A stretch of DNA of 34,726 nucleotides from Sulfurivermis sp041678005 (GCA_041678005.1 JBAYOW010000023.1:1-34726); one strand, 5' to 3'. Numbered from the stretch's first letter, positions 8,083-15,544 are shown. The notes: a model not told the origin generated them from the sequence alone. A program made the numbers and translations.

Positions 8083-9087
8083 TTATCTCATTTGGGTGGC
8101 GCGTCGCGCCAGTTTTTCATTTGCACTGCTCCAACTGAGCAGCATCTCTTCCAGTAGTAATTGTATGTTGGGATGGCCGCGCATCCGCTTCATGGCTTCT
8201 TGCAATTGCACCTGCCGCTGCAGCAAGTGTGTTAAGTCTACCTGCTCACTCAATACTTGCAAACGCTTACGCAGATCTGGATTGTTTAATTGCGTTGTAT
8301 TCACATCGATCTTGAGACGAGCCATGTCTACATGCCAACCATGCAATGTAGAAAACGCTTCTATTAAGGGAAGCTTCAACCACTGACTTGCCAACAAAAC
8401 CGGCTCTGTCTTCCCTTGTAAAAATCCCTCGAAATCAGCAAACAAATCAGTGCGCAGCTCTAAGCCACCTGATCTGGCCAAGCTGGCTGCGCGCAAGGGT
8501 GCGCCGTCACTTATGGCCAAAGTCAATTCGGCCAAAGCCTTATCAGTCAACTGTTCTGCCAACCAGGGCAAACTGATATCTCTGCTGGGTATGGCAAATG
8601 ACCATTGCTGACAGCGACTGCGGATGGTGGGCAATAAACTGGCTGAATGTGCTGTAACCAATAAAATCAGGGCGTTTTGTGCAGGCTCTTCCAGGGTTTT
8701 GAGCAAGGCGTTAGCCGCATTTTGATTCATGCGATCGGCAGGCTCGATAATTACGACCCGGGCGCGGCCATATTGTGGCGTCAATGTCTGCCAGCTCAAC
8801 AGCTCACGTATTTGGCCAATGGTGAGCTCCTTGCCCTCTTCCTCCGGCTGGATGGCCTGAAAATCAGGGTGAGTACCGGCGGCAAATAGGTGACAGCCTT
8901 GACAATGACCGCAAGCATGTTCAGTCGTTGGGTTTTCACATAATAGAAACTGCGCCAACAGACGGGCAAAATCGAGTTTGCCCAGCCCCGCCGGGCCGCT
9001 TAGCAACAGCGCATGAGGCAGACGATCCGCCTTTATGAGTTGCTGTGCTGATCGCCAGATTTCTTGTTGCCAGGGATAAACCGACAT
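8083..9087 (-). CDS. holB: DNA polymerase III delta-prime subunit
   Basis: A 334-residue clamp-loader subunit that works in the DnaX complex to open the sliding clamp. It has a P-loop-like GPAGLGK near residue 31, a zinc-binding cluster of cysteines (CENP...CGHCQGC, about residues 50-66), the segment RVVIIEPADRMNQNAANALLKTLEEP and the clamp-loader IRSRCQ motif. The C-terminal third is helical. The ATG overlaps no neighbour but begins 3 bp after the tmk stop, a tight operon junction. Confidence 0.95.
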   Translation of the reverse strand: MSVYPWQQEIWRSAQQLIKADRLPHALLLSGPAGLGKLDFARLLAQFLLCENPTTEHACGHCQGCHLFAAGTHPDFQAIQPEEEGKELTIGQIRELLSWQTLTPQYGRARVVIIEPADRMNQNAANALLKTLEEPAQNALILLVTAHSASLLPTIRSRCQQWSFAIPSRDISLPWLAEQLTDKALAELTLAISDGAPLRAASLARSGGLELRTDLFADFEGFLQGKTEPVLLASQWLKLPLIEAFSTLHGWHVDMARLKIDVNTTQLNNPDLRKRLQVLSEQVDLTHLLQRQVQLQEAMKRMRGHPNIQLLLEEMLLSWSSANEKLARRATQMR

Positions 9088-9090
9088 GAT

Positions 9091-9729
9091 TTATTGCCCT
9101 GCCAGATAGCTGGCCAATACTTCGGCTATCCGTTCCTGTACTTCGGCCAGTGGGTGGCTAGCGTCAATGATACGAAAACGCTCAGGTTCTTGCGCTGCGC
9201 GTTGTCGATAAGTGTTACGGACTCGATTGAAAAACTCAGCCTGTTCCTGCTCAAAGCGATCTGGTGAGCTACGCGCCCCTGCCCTGGCCAAACCTTGTTC
9301 TACCGGTAAGTCCAGTAATAAGGTCAGGTCTGGCCGCTGTCCTTGTTGAGTCCATTGCTCAAGTGCTTGAATGCGCTCATTGGCAATACCGCGCCCTCCT
9401 CCCTGATAGGCATAGGTGGCATCGGTAAATCGATCACACAGCACCCAATCACCGCGCTCAAGCGCTGGCAAGATTAGTTCATGCAAGTGCTGGGCGCGGG
9501 CGGCGAACATCAGGAGCAATTCCGTGTCGGCTGACATGGCGCTTTGCTTGCAATCCAGCAGCAGAGTGCGCAACTGTTCTCCCAGCAACGTACCACCAGG
9601 CTCACGGGTACGGATCACCTGTTTGCCGGCAATCGTAAGGTATTGTTCTATATACTCAAGGTTGGAGCTTTTGCCAGCACCCTCGCCGCCTTCCAGAGTA
9701 ATGAATCGTCCACGCATCAACTGTTCCAT
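9091..9729 (-). CDS. tmk: Thymidylate kinase
   Basis: A 212-residue dTMP kinase that makes dTDP. The P-loop is in GRFITLEGGEGAGKSSN (about residues 6-22), followed by the DR(Y/F)-type DRFTDATYAYQGGGRG motif and a LID region RARSS-like segment (ARAGARSSPDRFE). RTREPGGTLLGEQLR is the substrate-binding segment. It is followed by holB and pilZ. The start could also be the MRGRF methionine four codons later. Confidence 0.96.
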   Translation of the reverse strand: MEQLMRGRFITLEGGEGAGKSSNLEYIEQYLTIAGKQVIRTREPGGTLLGEQLRTLLLDCKQSAMSADTELLLMFAARAQHLHELILPALERGDWVLCDRFTDATYAYQGGGRGIANERIQALEQWTQQGQRPDLTLLLDLPVEQGLARAGARSSPDRFEQEQAEFFNRVRNTYRQRAAQEPERFRIIDASHPLAEVQERIAEVLASYLAGQ

Positions 9730-9768
9730 AGGGCAAAAAAAGCTGATCCTAGCATGCTGAATACACGA

Positions 9769-10341
9769 TCAGGTGGCTGGCGCCCATGCTTCCATGTCGG
9801 CAAGCACATCAGCCAGACCTTTTTTCAGGCTCTTGATGGCTTCGGGTGCCTCAATATCAATGACTTGCTCAATTACCCACTTGTTTGCTTCACCGCCTGC
9901 CACCGCATCAATACACTGACCCAGATAGCGCAATGCCTGATAACTGGGATCGCCATCAGTAAAACCAAATTCAGCATAGTCATCAAAACGCTGATTGATC
10001 GTGCTGACAAAGCCAGTACGGTAATCAGCTGGGCCGAAATCCTCGGTAAGATTGTCCACCATGGTGCGGATCAAGTGCTGAGCCAGGGCTCCCATCAAAG
10101 GCAAGCGTTCTTCATCTGGCATACGCCCATGCACAATACGATCGACCAGCTGCAAAAGAAAAATAGCAAACTCACCCACTACAGCCAGCAATTGCGTCTG
10201 TGAGGTGAAATTAAAGCCAGCCGTATACATTTTATTGGCTCTCTCATTGGCGATACGCCAGGTGATGAAGCCAAGCACCGAGGCCTGCTCCTCAATAGAT
10301 TTAGGTCGATCCTTTTTATGCCATTTGCTTTTGATACGCAT
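9769..10341 (-). CDS. Conserved helical protein of unknown function upstream of tmk
   Basis: A 190-residue soluble protein with no signal peptide and no motif I recognise. It is rich in predicted helices (TQLLAVVGEFAIFLLQLVDRIVHG, LPLMGALAQHLIRTMVDNLTEDFG), with a conserved-looking GPADYRTGFVSTINQRFDDYAEFGFTDGDPSYQALRYLG centre and an acidic/helical C-terminus. The ATG has a strong AGAGG ribosome site. It lies 39 bp upstream of tmk on the same strand, so it may head the tmk operon, and it is divergent from the 347-aa gene. Its position beside RspA/Cas6-like genes hints at a sulfur-metabolism link, but this is inference only. Confidence 0.75.
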   Translation of the reverse strand: MRIKSKWHKKDRPKSIEEQASVLGFITWRIANERANKMYTAGFNFTSQTQLLAVVGEFAIFLLQLVDRIVHGRMPDEERLPLMGALAQHLIRTMVDNLTEDFGPADYRTGFVSTINQRFDDYAEFGFTDGDPSYQALRYLGQCIDAVAGGEANKWVIEQVIDIEAPEAIKSLKKGLADVLADMEAWAPAT

Positions 10342-10450
10342 GATTAAACCTCTTTAATTTAACATTGGCAGCTACTATAAAGCATGTTAGCTTTGCTGAT
10401 ACCGAGTATTTTACTCAACCTTTAATATCAAACCAAATCCATAGGCAGCC

Positions 10451-11494
10451 ATGCGCAACGACCTTCAAGCCATCACAGCCCAGGTGCAACACAATTGTCA
10501 TATTTCAGATGCCCAACATGCACGCAACTACTCATTATGTATTTACCTGCTCAAAATGCGCGAATATTTCCGCTGGGAGATGGGCCTGGGCTACGCACAA
10601 CGTCTGCCGGAGAAGCAGTTAGGTGACTGGTTGACTGAGCGCGAGCGACTCTGGGGTGAGCTGGAAGAGGACGATTATCAACCCATCGAGGTCAAGACTC
10701 AAACCTTTATGCCATTCGAGCCTGAGCTGCTCAATGAACAGCTGCTGCCAGATGGACTGGTATATAGTGGTGGCTACGGTGGTCTGTCCAAGCCACATTT
10801 TTTCCTTGCCGAACTCCATGAACGCACCGAACACCTTGGTCATCGTGTCCTGATCACTGCACGTGAATATGCTCGCGATCTTACCGCACCACCGGCCATG
10901 AGCCTAAATGGTGTGATCTATGTAAGACAGGAGTCATTGCGACGTCTGCTCTGGGAAAAGATTGAGGAATGGCGTTGGCGCCGTAAGGAAAATGCCATGG
11001 CACGAGCACTACATTTTTACCCTATAGACAATGATTTGGAACGCACACTGAACGAGATGACGATAACGGAAACCACTGCAGCTGTCTGGCACGAACTCGG
11101 TGAGGTGGAGGCAGGAGAGCTGCTCGGATCAGACTGGGAAAAAATGCTGAATGCACTGTGGCATACCAAGGCTGAGCTGGTGGCTCGTGCAGTACGTGAT
11201 CATCTTGCCGATTGCCTTACGACCCTGCCAAACCTGCTGGCAGAAGAGCGAATCCCTTCTTTGCATTTTTATATGGCCAATCTGACTGGCATGCGTCAGG
11301 CGCTATTTCCAGCCCTGCAGATAGCCTACAAAAAATGGTGCGATGAAGGTTCATCAACGCCGCTGCATGAATGCATCAATCGAGGGCAAGAGCACTGGTT
11401 GGGAGTTGGCAGGAACCTGTTGCAGGCTTATGCTGGTGTAGATGACGCGGCAGCAGAGCGAATTGATGCCGTCACTCAAGGAATCGAGTTTTGA
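10451..11494 (+). CDS. Uncharacterised conserved protein, resembling the Sfum_1244 family
   Basis: A 347-residue cytoplasmic protein with no membrane segment. Notable segments are the N-terminal NCHISDAQHARNYSLCIYLL followed by KMREYFRWEMGL, then LGDWLTERERLW, a glycine patch LVYSGGYGGLSKPHFFLAEL (about residues 101-120), TAAVWHELGEVEAGELLG (about 210-228) with His and Glu residues that could bind metal, and IPSLHFYMANLTGMRQALFPAL. From memory it resembles proteins annotated as Sfum_1244 family, function unknown. It is transcribed toward the rspA operon and shares the bidirectional terminator at 11657-11693. Start ATG at 10451, preceded by AGGCAG. Confidence 0.75.
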   Translation: MRNDLQAITAQVQHNCHISDAQHARNYSLCIYLLKMREYFRWEMGLGYAQRLPEKQLGDWLTERERLWGELEEDDYQPIEVKTQTFMPFEPELLNEQLLPDGLVYSGGYGGLSKPHFFLAELHERTEHLGHRVLITAREYARDLTAPPAMSLNGVIYVRQESLRRLLWEKIEEWRWRRKENAMARALHFYPIDNDLERTLNEMTITETTAAVWHELGEVEAGELLGSDWEKMLNALWHTKAELVARAVRDHLADCLTTLPNLLAEERIPSLHFYMANLTGMRQALFPALQIAYKKWCDEGSSTPLHECINRGQEHWLGVGRNLLQAYAGVDDAAAERIDAVTQGIEF

Positions 11495-11656
11495 GACGCC
11501 ATAAAAAAACGTGTAACAAGCCGCATGAAAATATAAGCATGGATCCAGTTGTACTTCATCACGGCCAAATTTGCTGTTGTTCGAGCTAAGCAGCATTACT
11601 CGGCTTTATGCGTAAAATCTGGTTAACATCTACCTGAACTGAATACTGCAACACCA

Positions 11657-11693
11657 TATACAACAAAGCCCGCTGAGCGGGCTTTGTTGTATA
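11657..11693. terminator. Bidirectional terminator, perfect 17-bp hairpin
   Basis: The arms 11657-11673 and 11677-11693 are perfectly complementary (core AAAGCCCGC/GCGGGCTTT) with a 3-base TGA loop. The stem ends in A/T-rich flanks on both sides, so it can end transcription of the 347-aa gene on the plus strand and of the rspA operon on the minus strand. Confidence 0.85.
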
Positions 11694-11711
11694 AATGAAA
11701 ACGGGCCTTTT

Positions 11712-12050
11712 TCAGTACCCACCCTTACGGCGAGACTCTGGTAGACCTGCAACCTTGGCTGCCTGCTTGGAAGGTTGCATGGGGAACAGCTCATAGAGGG
11801 CCTTGGCATCGATTTTCTCCCCCCATTTGTCGGCCATGGCCTTGACCATGTTGCGGTCATTTGGCTGATTGCCGCCGTCGTGGATATACTCATCACGGAG
11901 ATAATTAATCAGATCCCATGATTTTTCTGTCAAAGCAAGTTTTTCAGTTTCAGCAATAACCTTGGCAACATCCTCGTTCCAATCACTAATATCTTCCAGA
12001 TAACCATTCTCATTGGTAGCAATGGTTTTGCCATTCACTTCATACGACAT
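11712..12050 (-). CDS. Cysteine-free DsrC homologue (RspA-type)
   Basis: A 112-residue DsrC/TusE-family protein. It aligns along its length with the DsrC encoded at 17881: GYLEDISDWNEDVA versus GYLVNINDWDRDIA, LYELFPMQPSKQAAKVAGLP versus LYELFPYGPAKQACKIGGLP. The sulfur-carrying Cys of QAC(K) is alanine here (A98), and the C-terminal GC(I/V) is replaced by ESRRKGGY. The protein has no cysteine at all, so it cannot carry persulfide. DsrC-like proteins lacking both cysteines were named RspA and proposed to be regulatory (Venceslau and co-workers, from memory). The AAGGAG ribosome site supports the ATG at 12050. Last gene of a four-gene minus-strand operon. Confidence 0.9.
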   Translation of the reverse strand: MSYEVNGKTIATNENGYLEDISDWNEDVAKVIAETEKLALTEKSWDLINYLRDEYIHDGGNQPNDRNMVKAMADKWGEKIDAKALYELFPMQPSKQAAKVAGLPESRRKGGY

Positions 12051-12092
12051 GCTGCATACTCCTTTAAGTTGTTTCTAGAAAAATTGTTTAAA

Positions 12093-12782
12093 TTACTGTT
12101 TTTGCTCAACTTTATTTATTGATTTATGTTCAATAAACAGTCCGCAACCTAAAGTGCGCTGTGTGCCCAGTCCCTCTTCCTGCAGGCGTATCGCATCGGC
12201 TGGTGGCAGGTCAGCAACCATTAGGCTGCGCACGCAAAGAGCCCCACCCGGAGTGGAGAAATACCGTTTCTTGCCGGCCATTACCTTCTTGGGATCCAGT
12301 CCCATGGTTCGCATTTGTTGCACCATTTCCGTGATGAACTGCACTTCTTCCTGGTCCGCAGGAGCTGCGATATAGCGGGCATATAGGGTTGCTGCCGTGC
12401 TAAGGGTCAACACTTTGGCTTCCCCCACCCGCAAGGCATGACCATCAATATCAAGCATCTGTCCACTCAGGGCACGTGCATTTTCCACCCTATCGCGGGC
12501 AAGACGCAAGACCAAACGTGTGCGTCTTGATGGCAATAACAGTGCTGAAGCATCACTTGGTCGCTCCCAACCGTTGCCTGAGCCGGCCACATGGATCAGA
12601 TGCAGACCATCTTTCCGGCTTTCACCGAACCATGGCAAGGCCTGTTGAATGGCGCTGGACAAGGGATAGGCGTGATCTACCAGCAGGCCGCGACAGTCGA
12701 TCTGAAAAGACAGATCAACCACATTGTCCGGGACAATAAAATCCTCCTGCTGTGTGTCCTCTTGCCAAAACATGGTATTCAT
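12093..12782 (-). CDS. Cas6/Cmx6-like putative endoribonuclease outside a CRISPR locus
   Basis: A 229-residue protein resembling the Cas6 variant of I-MYXAN-type CRISPR systems (Cmx6). The order fits: VVDLSFQIDCRGLLVDHAYPL with His37 in the place of the conserved N-terminal His, LLPSRRTRLVLRLA, LSGQMLDIDGHALRVGEAKVLTLSTAATLYARYI, and a C-terminal glycine-rich RNA-binding loop GLGTQRTLGCGLF (204-216). Cas6 proteins cleave CRISPR repeat RNA. Here there is no cas gene or CRISPR array nearby; the partners are RspA and a helical protein. Its ATG overlaps the stop of the 238-aa gene (ATGA), implying translational coupling. Substrate unknown. Confidence 0.78.
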   Translation of the reverse strand: MNTMFWQEDTQQEDFIVPDNVVDLSFQIDCRGLLVDHAYPLSSAIQQALPWFGESRKDGLHLIHVAGSGNGWERPSDASALLLPSRRTRLVLRLARDRVENARALSGQMLDIDGHALRVGEAKVLTLSTAATLYARYIAAPADQEEVQFITEMVQQMRTMGLDPKKVMAGKKRYFSTPGGALCVRSLMVADLPPADAIRLQEEGLGTQRTLGCGLFIEHKSINKVEQKQ

Positions 12783-13495
12783 TCTGCTGGTAACTGGCTG
12801 CGTAGCAGATCGCGATCATACCACCAAGAATCTGGCACCAGCACATCAAGCAGTTTGCCAAGTCGTGGCAGGAACTTGGCAGGATCGTTCAACTCCAGGC
12901 GCTCCACCCAAAAATCAAACATCTCTTTGTTATCCACTACTTCACTGTGATTCTTGGCCACATTTGCCAGCATCCCTGCAGTAAAGAATTGCAGGTCTTC
13001 TCGCAGCTTGCCATCAGCGCGCAATTCCACCAAATAGGCAGCGGCTGCCGCCGGAATTGCCGCAGCATCGGCCTTGGGAGGTGTTTCCTCGACCAGATTT
13101 TTGAGTACCAATACCGATAGTTCTGGATCTATAGGGTAAGTTACGGCCAGCCAGACGCCATGGGCCAAAGCTTTAATAGCATCATCCTTTTCAGCTTGAT
13201 AGATGATATCGCAGCCCTGCACTGCCTGTTCCCACAGCTGTGCTGCCATGGCCTGGCGAAAGCTGTTATGGCCTAATTCCCAAGCCTCATCGCGCCGTTC
13301 CAGATCGTGCAGAATGTAGCCGATATCATTACGCAGGCCGATTAGCTGCAGTAAGGGTGCGTCAGCAGGCAAGGCAGATAACTCCGCCTCCAATTGTGCC
13401 AGACGCGCTTCTTCGGCCTGTTTTGGCCGAATGGCATCTGCTGAGCATTCCGCCTCTCCTTGTACCGCCTCATTTTCAAGTTGCAGATATTTCAC
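12779..13495 (-). CDS. Helical TPR-like protein coupled to the Cas6-like gene
   Basis: A 238-residue acidic, almost entirely helical protein with no catalytic motif that I recognise. Segments such as LRNDIGYILHDLERRDEAWELGHNSFRQAMAAQLWEQAVQG resemble a pair of tetratricopeptide-like helices, suggesting a protein-binding scaffold. Later parts (PELSVLVLKNLVEE, AAAIPAAAAAYLVELRADG, EMFDFWVERLEL) are also helical. It starts with GTG at 13495 behind AGGA with a 7-base spacer. Its stop overlaps the start of the Cas6-like gene by 4 bp. The tight coupling suggests a complex with the Cas6-like protein. Confidence 0.72.
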   Translation of the reverse strand: MKYLQLENEAVQGEAECSADAIRPKQAEEARLAQLEAELSALPADAPLLQLIGLRNDIGYILHDLERRDEAWELGHNSFRQAMAAQLWEQAVQGCDIIYQAEKDDAIKALAHGVWLAVTYPIDPELSVLVLKNLVEETPPKADAAAIPAAAAAYLVELRADGKLREDLQFFTAGMLANVAKNHSEVVDNKEMFDFWVERLELNDPAKFLPRLGKLLDVLVPDSWWYDRDLLRSQLPAE

Positions 13496-13524
13496 ATATA
13501 AATCCTATGGTTGACATGGTTGAA

Positions 13525-13704
13525 TCAGGAGGTAAATGCGGCTTCCAGCCTGTCTTCCCAGTTCTCTGGTGTGTTTCCGTAGGATGGCTTGACATCTATA
13601 CGAAAGAACATCTCCCCTTTCGCCCGTTGTCGCACCAACTCGATTAGTTCTTCAAAATCATCAAGTTGAGGATTTTGAATCAAGACCTCACTTAAATAAA
13701 GCAT
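13525..13704 (-). CDS. 59-residue conserved small protein heading the rspA/Cas6-like operon
   Basis: A small soluble protein, MLYLSEVLIQNPQLDDF..., with central LVRQRAKGEMFFRIDVKP and a C-terminal TPENWEDRLEAAF. I recall very similar short proteins in other sulfur oxidizers, sometimes labelled as sulfur relay or DsrC-like, but the sequence has no cysteine and no clear DsrC homology, so that label is doubtful. The ATG at 13704 is supported by GTGGAG six bases upstream and by a promoter at 13739-13767. First gene of the operon, 29 bp ahead of the 238-aa gene. Confidence 0.7.
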   Translation of the reverse strand: MLYLSEVLIQNPQLDDFEELIELVRQRAKGEMFFRIDVKPSYGNTPENWEDRLEAAFTS

Positions 13705-13738
13705 TCCCCACTCCACTGTATGCTAATATCTTTTGCAT

Positions 13739-13767
13739 TATATAGGGCGTATCAGCGAGGGCTTCAA
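13739..13767 (-). promoter_or_regulatory. Candidate sigma-70 promoter of the 59-aa/238-aa/Cas6-like/rspA operon
   Basis: Read on the minus strand, TTGAAG (13767-13762) and TATATA (13744-13739) are separated by 17 bp; TATAAT one step further (13742-13737) is an alternative -10 box with a 19-bp spacer. The expected RNA would start near 13731, giving a leader of about 27 bases before the ATG at 13704. The 16-bp repeat array lies just upstream of the -35 box. Confidence 0.55.
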
Positions 13768-13814
13768 GAGAATGTTAGACGGCGCTAACTTGCAGCATGG
13801 TAAACCAAGGTGGG

Positions 13815-13942
13815 CCAAGGACATCAATTCCCAAGGACATCAATTCCCAAGGACATCAATTCCCAAGGACATCAATTCCCAAGGACATCAATTCCCAAGG
13901 ACATCAATTCCCAAGGACATCAATTCCCAAGGACATCAATTC
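13815..13942. repeat. Eight perfect tandem copies of a 16-bp repeat
   Basis: The unit CCAAGGACATCAATTC is repeated head to tail eight times without a mismatch (starts at 13815, 13831, 13847, 13863, 13879, 13895, 13911 and 13927). A partial CCAAGG also occurs at 13805. There are no spacers, so it is not a CRISPR array. Because 16 is not a multiple of three, all forward frames stay open across it, producing spurious repeat peptides. It sits upstream of both the rspA-operon promoter and dsrA. It could be a protein-binding array, a phase-variable spacer or a simple satellite. Confidence 0.97.
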
Positions 13943-14287
13943 CACAGATAAATAAACATATCATGATATTTATCAACTCTATCTTGCAACGCAATGATTT
14001 ATATGAATGTTTTTACTGTTAATAAGTTGTTGAGCACAATTTTCATGAGTTTTTATATATCCCATTCAGGATAGATGACATCTCTTCCCCCACCCCATCA
14101 GAAGGATATCTGGGGGCATAATGAACTTCTAAGATTCGTCCCATGTTGAAAAGGGTGCATTTTTACAGACCCTCTTCAGACAGGTACATGGCCTTAAAGC
14201 TCTGAATGAGCCGATGCGCCTGATGGGTGGCCAATATGTTTGTCTGGCCAACCTGCAAACCTACAGAACTGTGACGGGAGTAATATT
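13943..14287. promoter_or_regulatory. dsrA upstream region
   Basis: This 345-bp stretch contains no gene and should hold the dsr promoter. A weak sigma-70 candidate is TTGAGC (14030-14035), 17-18 bp, then a TTATAT/TATATA box (14053-14059). TGGCCAA occurs twice, at 14228-14234 and 14245-14251, 17 bp apart in the same orientation; each contains the palindrome TGGCCA and the pair may be an operator. GGGAG before the ATG at 14288 is the ribosome site. Confidence 0.35.
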
Positions 14288-15544
14288 ATGGCTACTAAAA
14301 TGCACGACACACCAATGCTGGATCAGCTGGAAAGCGGTCCGTGGCCTTCCTTTGTGACAGGCATCAAGCGCCTGGCAAAAGATGAAGGCAAGTCTTATGC
14401 ACCTGTAATGAACGACCTCCTCGGTCAGCTGGAAACATCCTATAACACCCGTAAAGGCTACTGGAAAGGTGGCACGGTTGGCGTAATCGGTTATGGCGGT
14501 GGTGTTATCCCCCGTTTTACCGAGTTACTCGATGATAACCACAAGCCCCTGTTCCCCAAGGCAGCTGAATTCCACACCCTGCGTATCATGCCGCCTCCAG
14601 GCATGCACTACACCACCGATATCATCCGCAAATTTTGCGATATCTGGGAACAGTACGGTTCCGGCTTGATAGCTTTCCACGGTCAGTCTGGTGACATCAT
14701 GTTCCAGGGCTGCTCCAGCGAAAATGTTCAGCCTGCCTTTGATGCTATCAATGAACTGGGTTTTGACATGGGCGGTGCCGGCCCAGCCGTGCGTACCGGG
14801 ATGTCCTGTGTAGGCGCAGCCCGCTGTGAACATTCCTGCGCTGATGAAGGTAGAGCCATGCGCATGCTGGTCAATGCATTTCTGGATGACATGCACCGTC
14901 CTGCCCTGCCATACAAGTTCAAGTTCAAGGTCTCTGGCTGTGCCAATGATTGCATGAACTCAATCCAGCGATCCGACATGTCCATCATCGGTACCTGGCG
15001 TGATGACATGAAGGTAGACCAGGCTGAGGTGAAGAATTTCGTCAATGCCAAGGGCCGCAAATACGTTATTGATAATGTAATTACCCGTTGCCCGACTGGC
15101 GCTCTGTCACTCAATGATGACGACAGCCTGGCGGTAGACAACAAAAGCTGCGTACGCTGTATGCATTGCATCAACGTGATGACCAAAGCTCTGTCTCCTG
15201 GCGATGACAAAGGCATCACTATATTGATTGGTGGCAAGCGTACGCTGAAGATCGGCGACCTTATGGGTACTGTAATCGTCCCGTTCATGAAGCTTGATAC
15301 CGATGAGGATTATGAGGCTCTGGAAGAACTGGCTGGCAAGGTTATTGACTTCTTTGCCGAAAACGCCCTGGAACATGAGCGTACTGGTGAAATGATCGAG
15401 CGTATAGGTCTGATGAACTTCCTTGAAGGTATTGAGGTTGATGTCGATCCGAACATGATTAACAATCCGCGCACGAACCCATACATTCGTACTGATGGTT
15501 GGGATGATGAAGCCAAGAAGTGGTTTGACCGCAAGGCTGGCTAA
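14288..15544 (+). CDS. dsrA: Reverse dissimilatory sulfite reductase, alpha subunit
   Basis: A 418-residue subunit of the cytoplasmic alpha2beta2 siroheme enzyme that, in sulfur oxidizers, converts sulfane sulfur delivered by DsrC to sulfite. The siroheme-[4Fe-4S] cysteines are seen as C174 and C180 (SCVGAARC) and C218/C222 (SGCANDC). A ferredoxin domain lies at about residues 265-300 (RCPTGAL, SCVRCMHCINV). Length matches oxidizer DsrA. ATG at 14288 has a GGGAG ribosome site; longer forms in the frame lack family similarity. First gene of dsrABEFHCMKLJOPNR. Oxidative direction is inferred from dsrEFH and dsrL in the operon. Confidence 0.98.
   Translation: MATKMHDTPMLDQLESGPWPSFVTGIKRLAKDEGKSYAPVMNDLLGQLETSYNTRKGYWKGGTVGVIGYGGGVIPRFTELLDDNHKPLFPKAAEFHTLRIMPPPGMHYTTDIIRKFCDIWEQYGSGLIAFHGQSGDIMFQGCSSENVQPAFDAINELGFDMGGAGPAVRTGMSCVGAARCEHSCADEGRAMRMLVNAFLDDMHRPALPYKFKFKVSGCANDCMNSIQRSDMSIIGTWRDDMKVDQAEVKNFVNAKGRKYVIDNVITRCPTGALSLNDDDSLAVDNKSCVRCMHCINVMTKALSPGDDKGITILIGGKRTLKIGDLMGTVIVPFMKLDTDEDYEALEELAGKVIDFFAENALEHERTGEMIERIGLMNFLEGIEVDVDPNMINNPRTNPYIRTDGWDDEAKKWFDRKAG

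Noticed and set aside
12154..12984. Plus-strand frames opposite the Cas6-like and TPR-like genes
   Set aside because: The minus-strand genes have coupled starts, ribosome sites and family similarity; the plus-strand translations do not.
13815..13942. CRISPR array next to a Cas6-like gene
   Set aside because: The 16-bp units abut each other with no spacers and are far shorter than CRISPR repeats plus spacers; it is a simple tandem repeat.
13733..14022. Repeat-peptide coding frames across the 16-bp repeats
   Set aside because: The open frames exist only because the 16-bp unit has no stop in any forward frame; there is no good ribosome site and the peptide is the mechanical translation of the repeat.
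14525..15288. Long minus-strand frames inside dsrA
   Set aside because: Frames opposite a well-supported, conserved gene; no family match in the translation.
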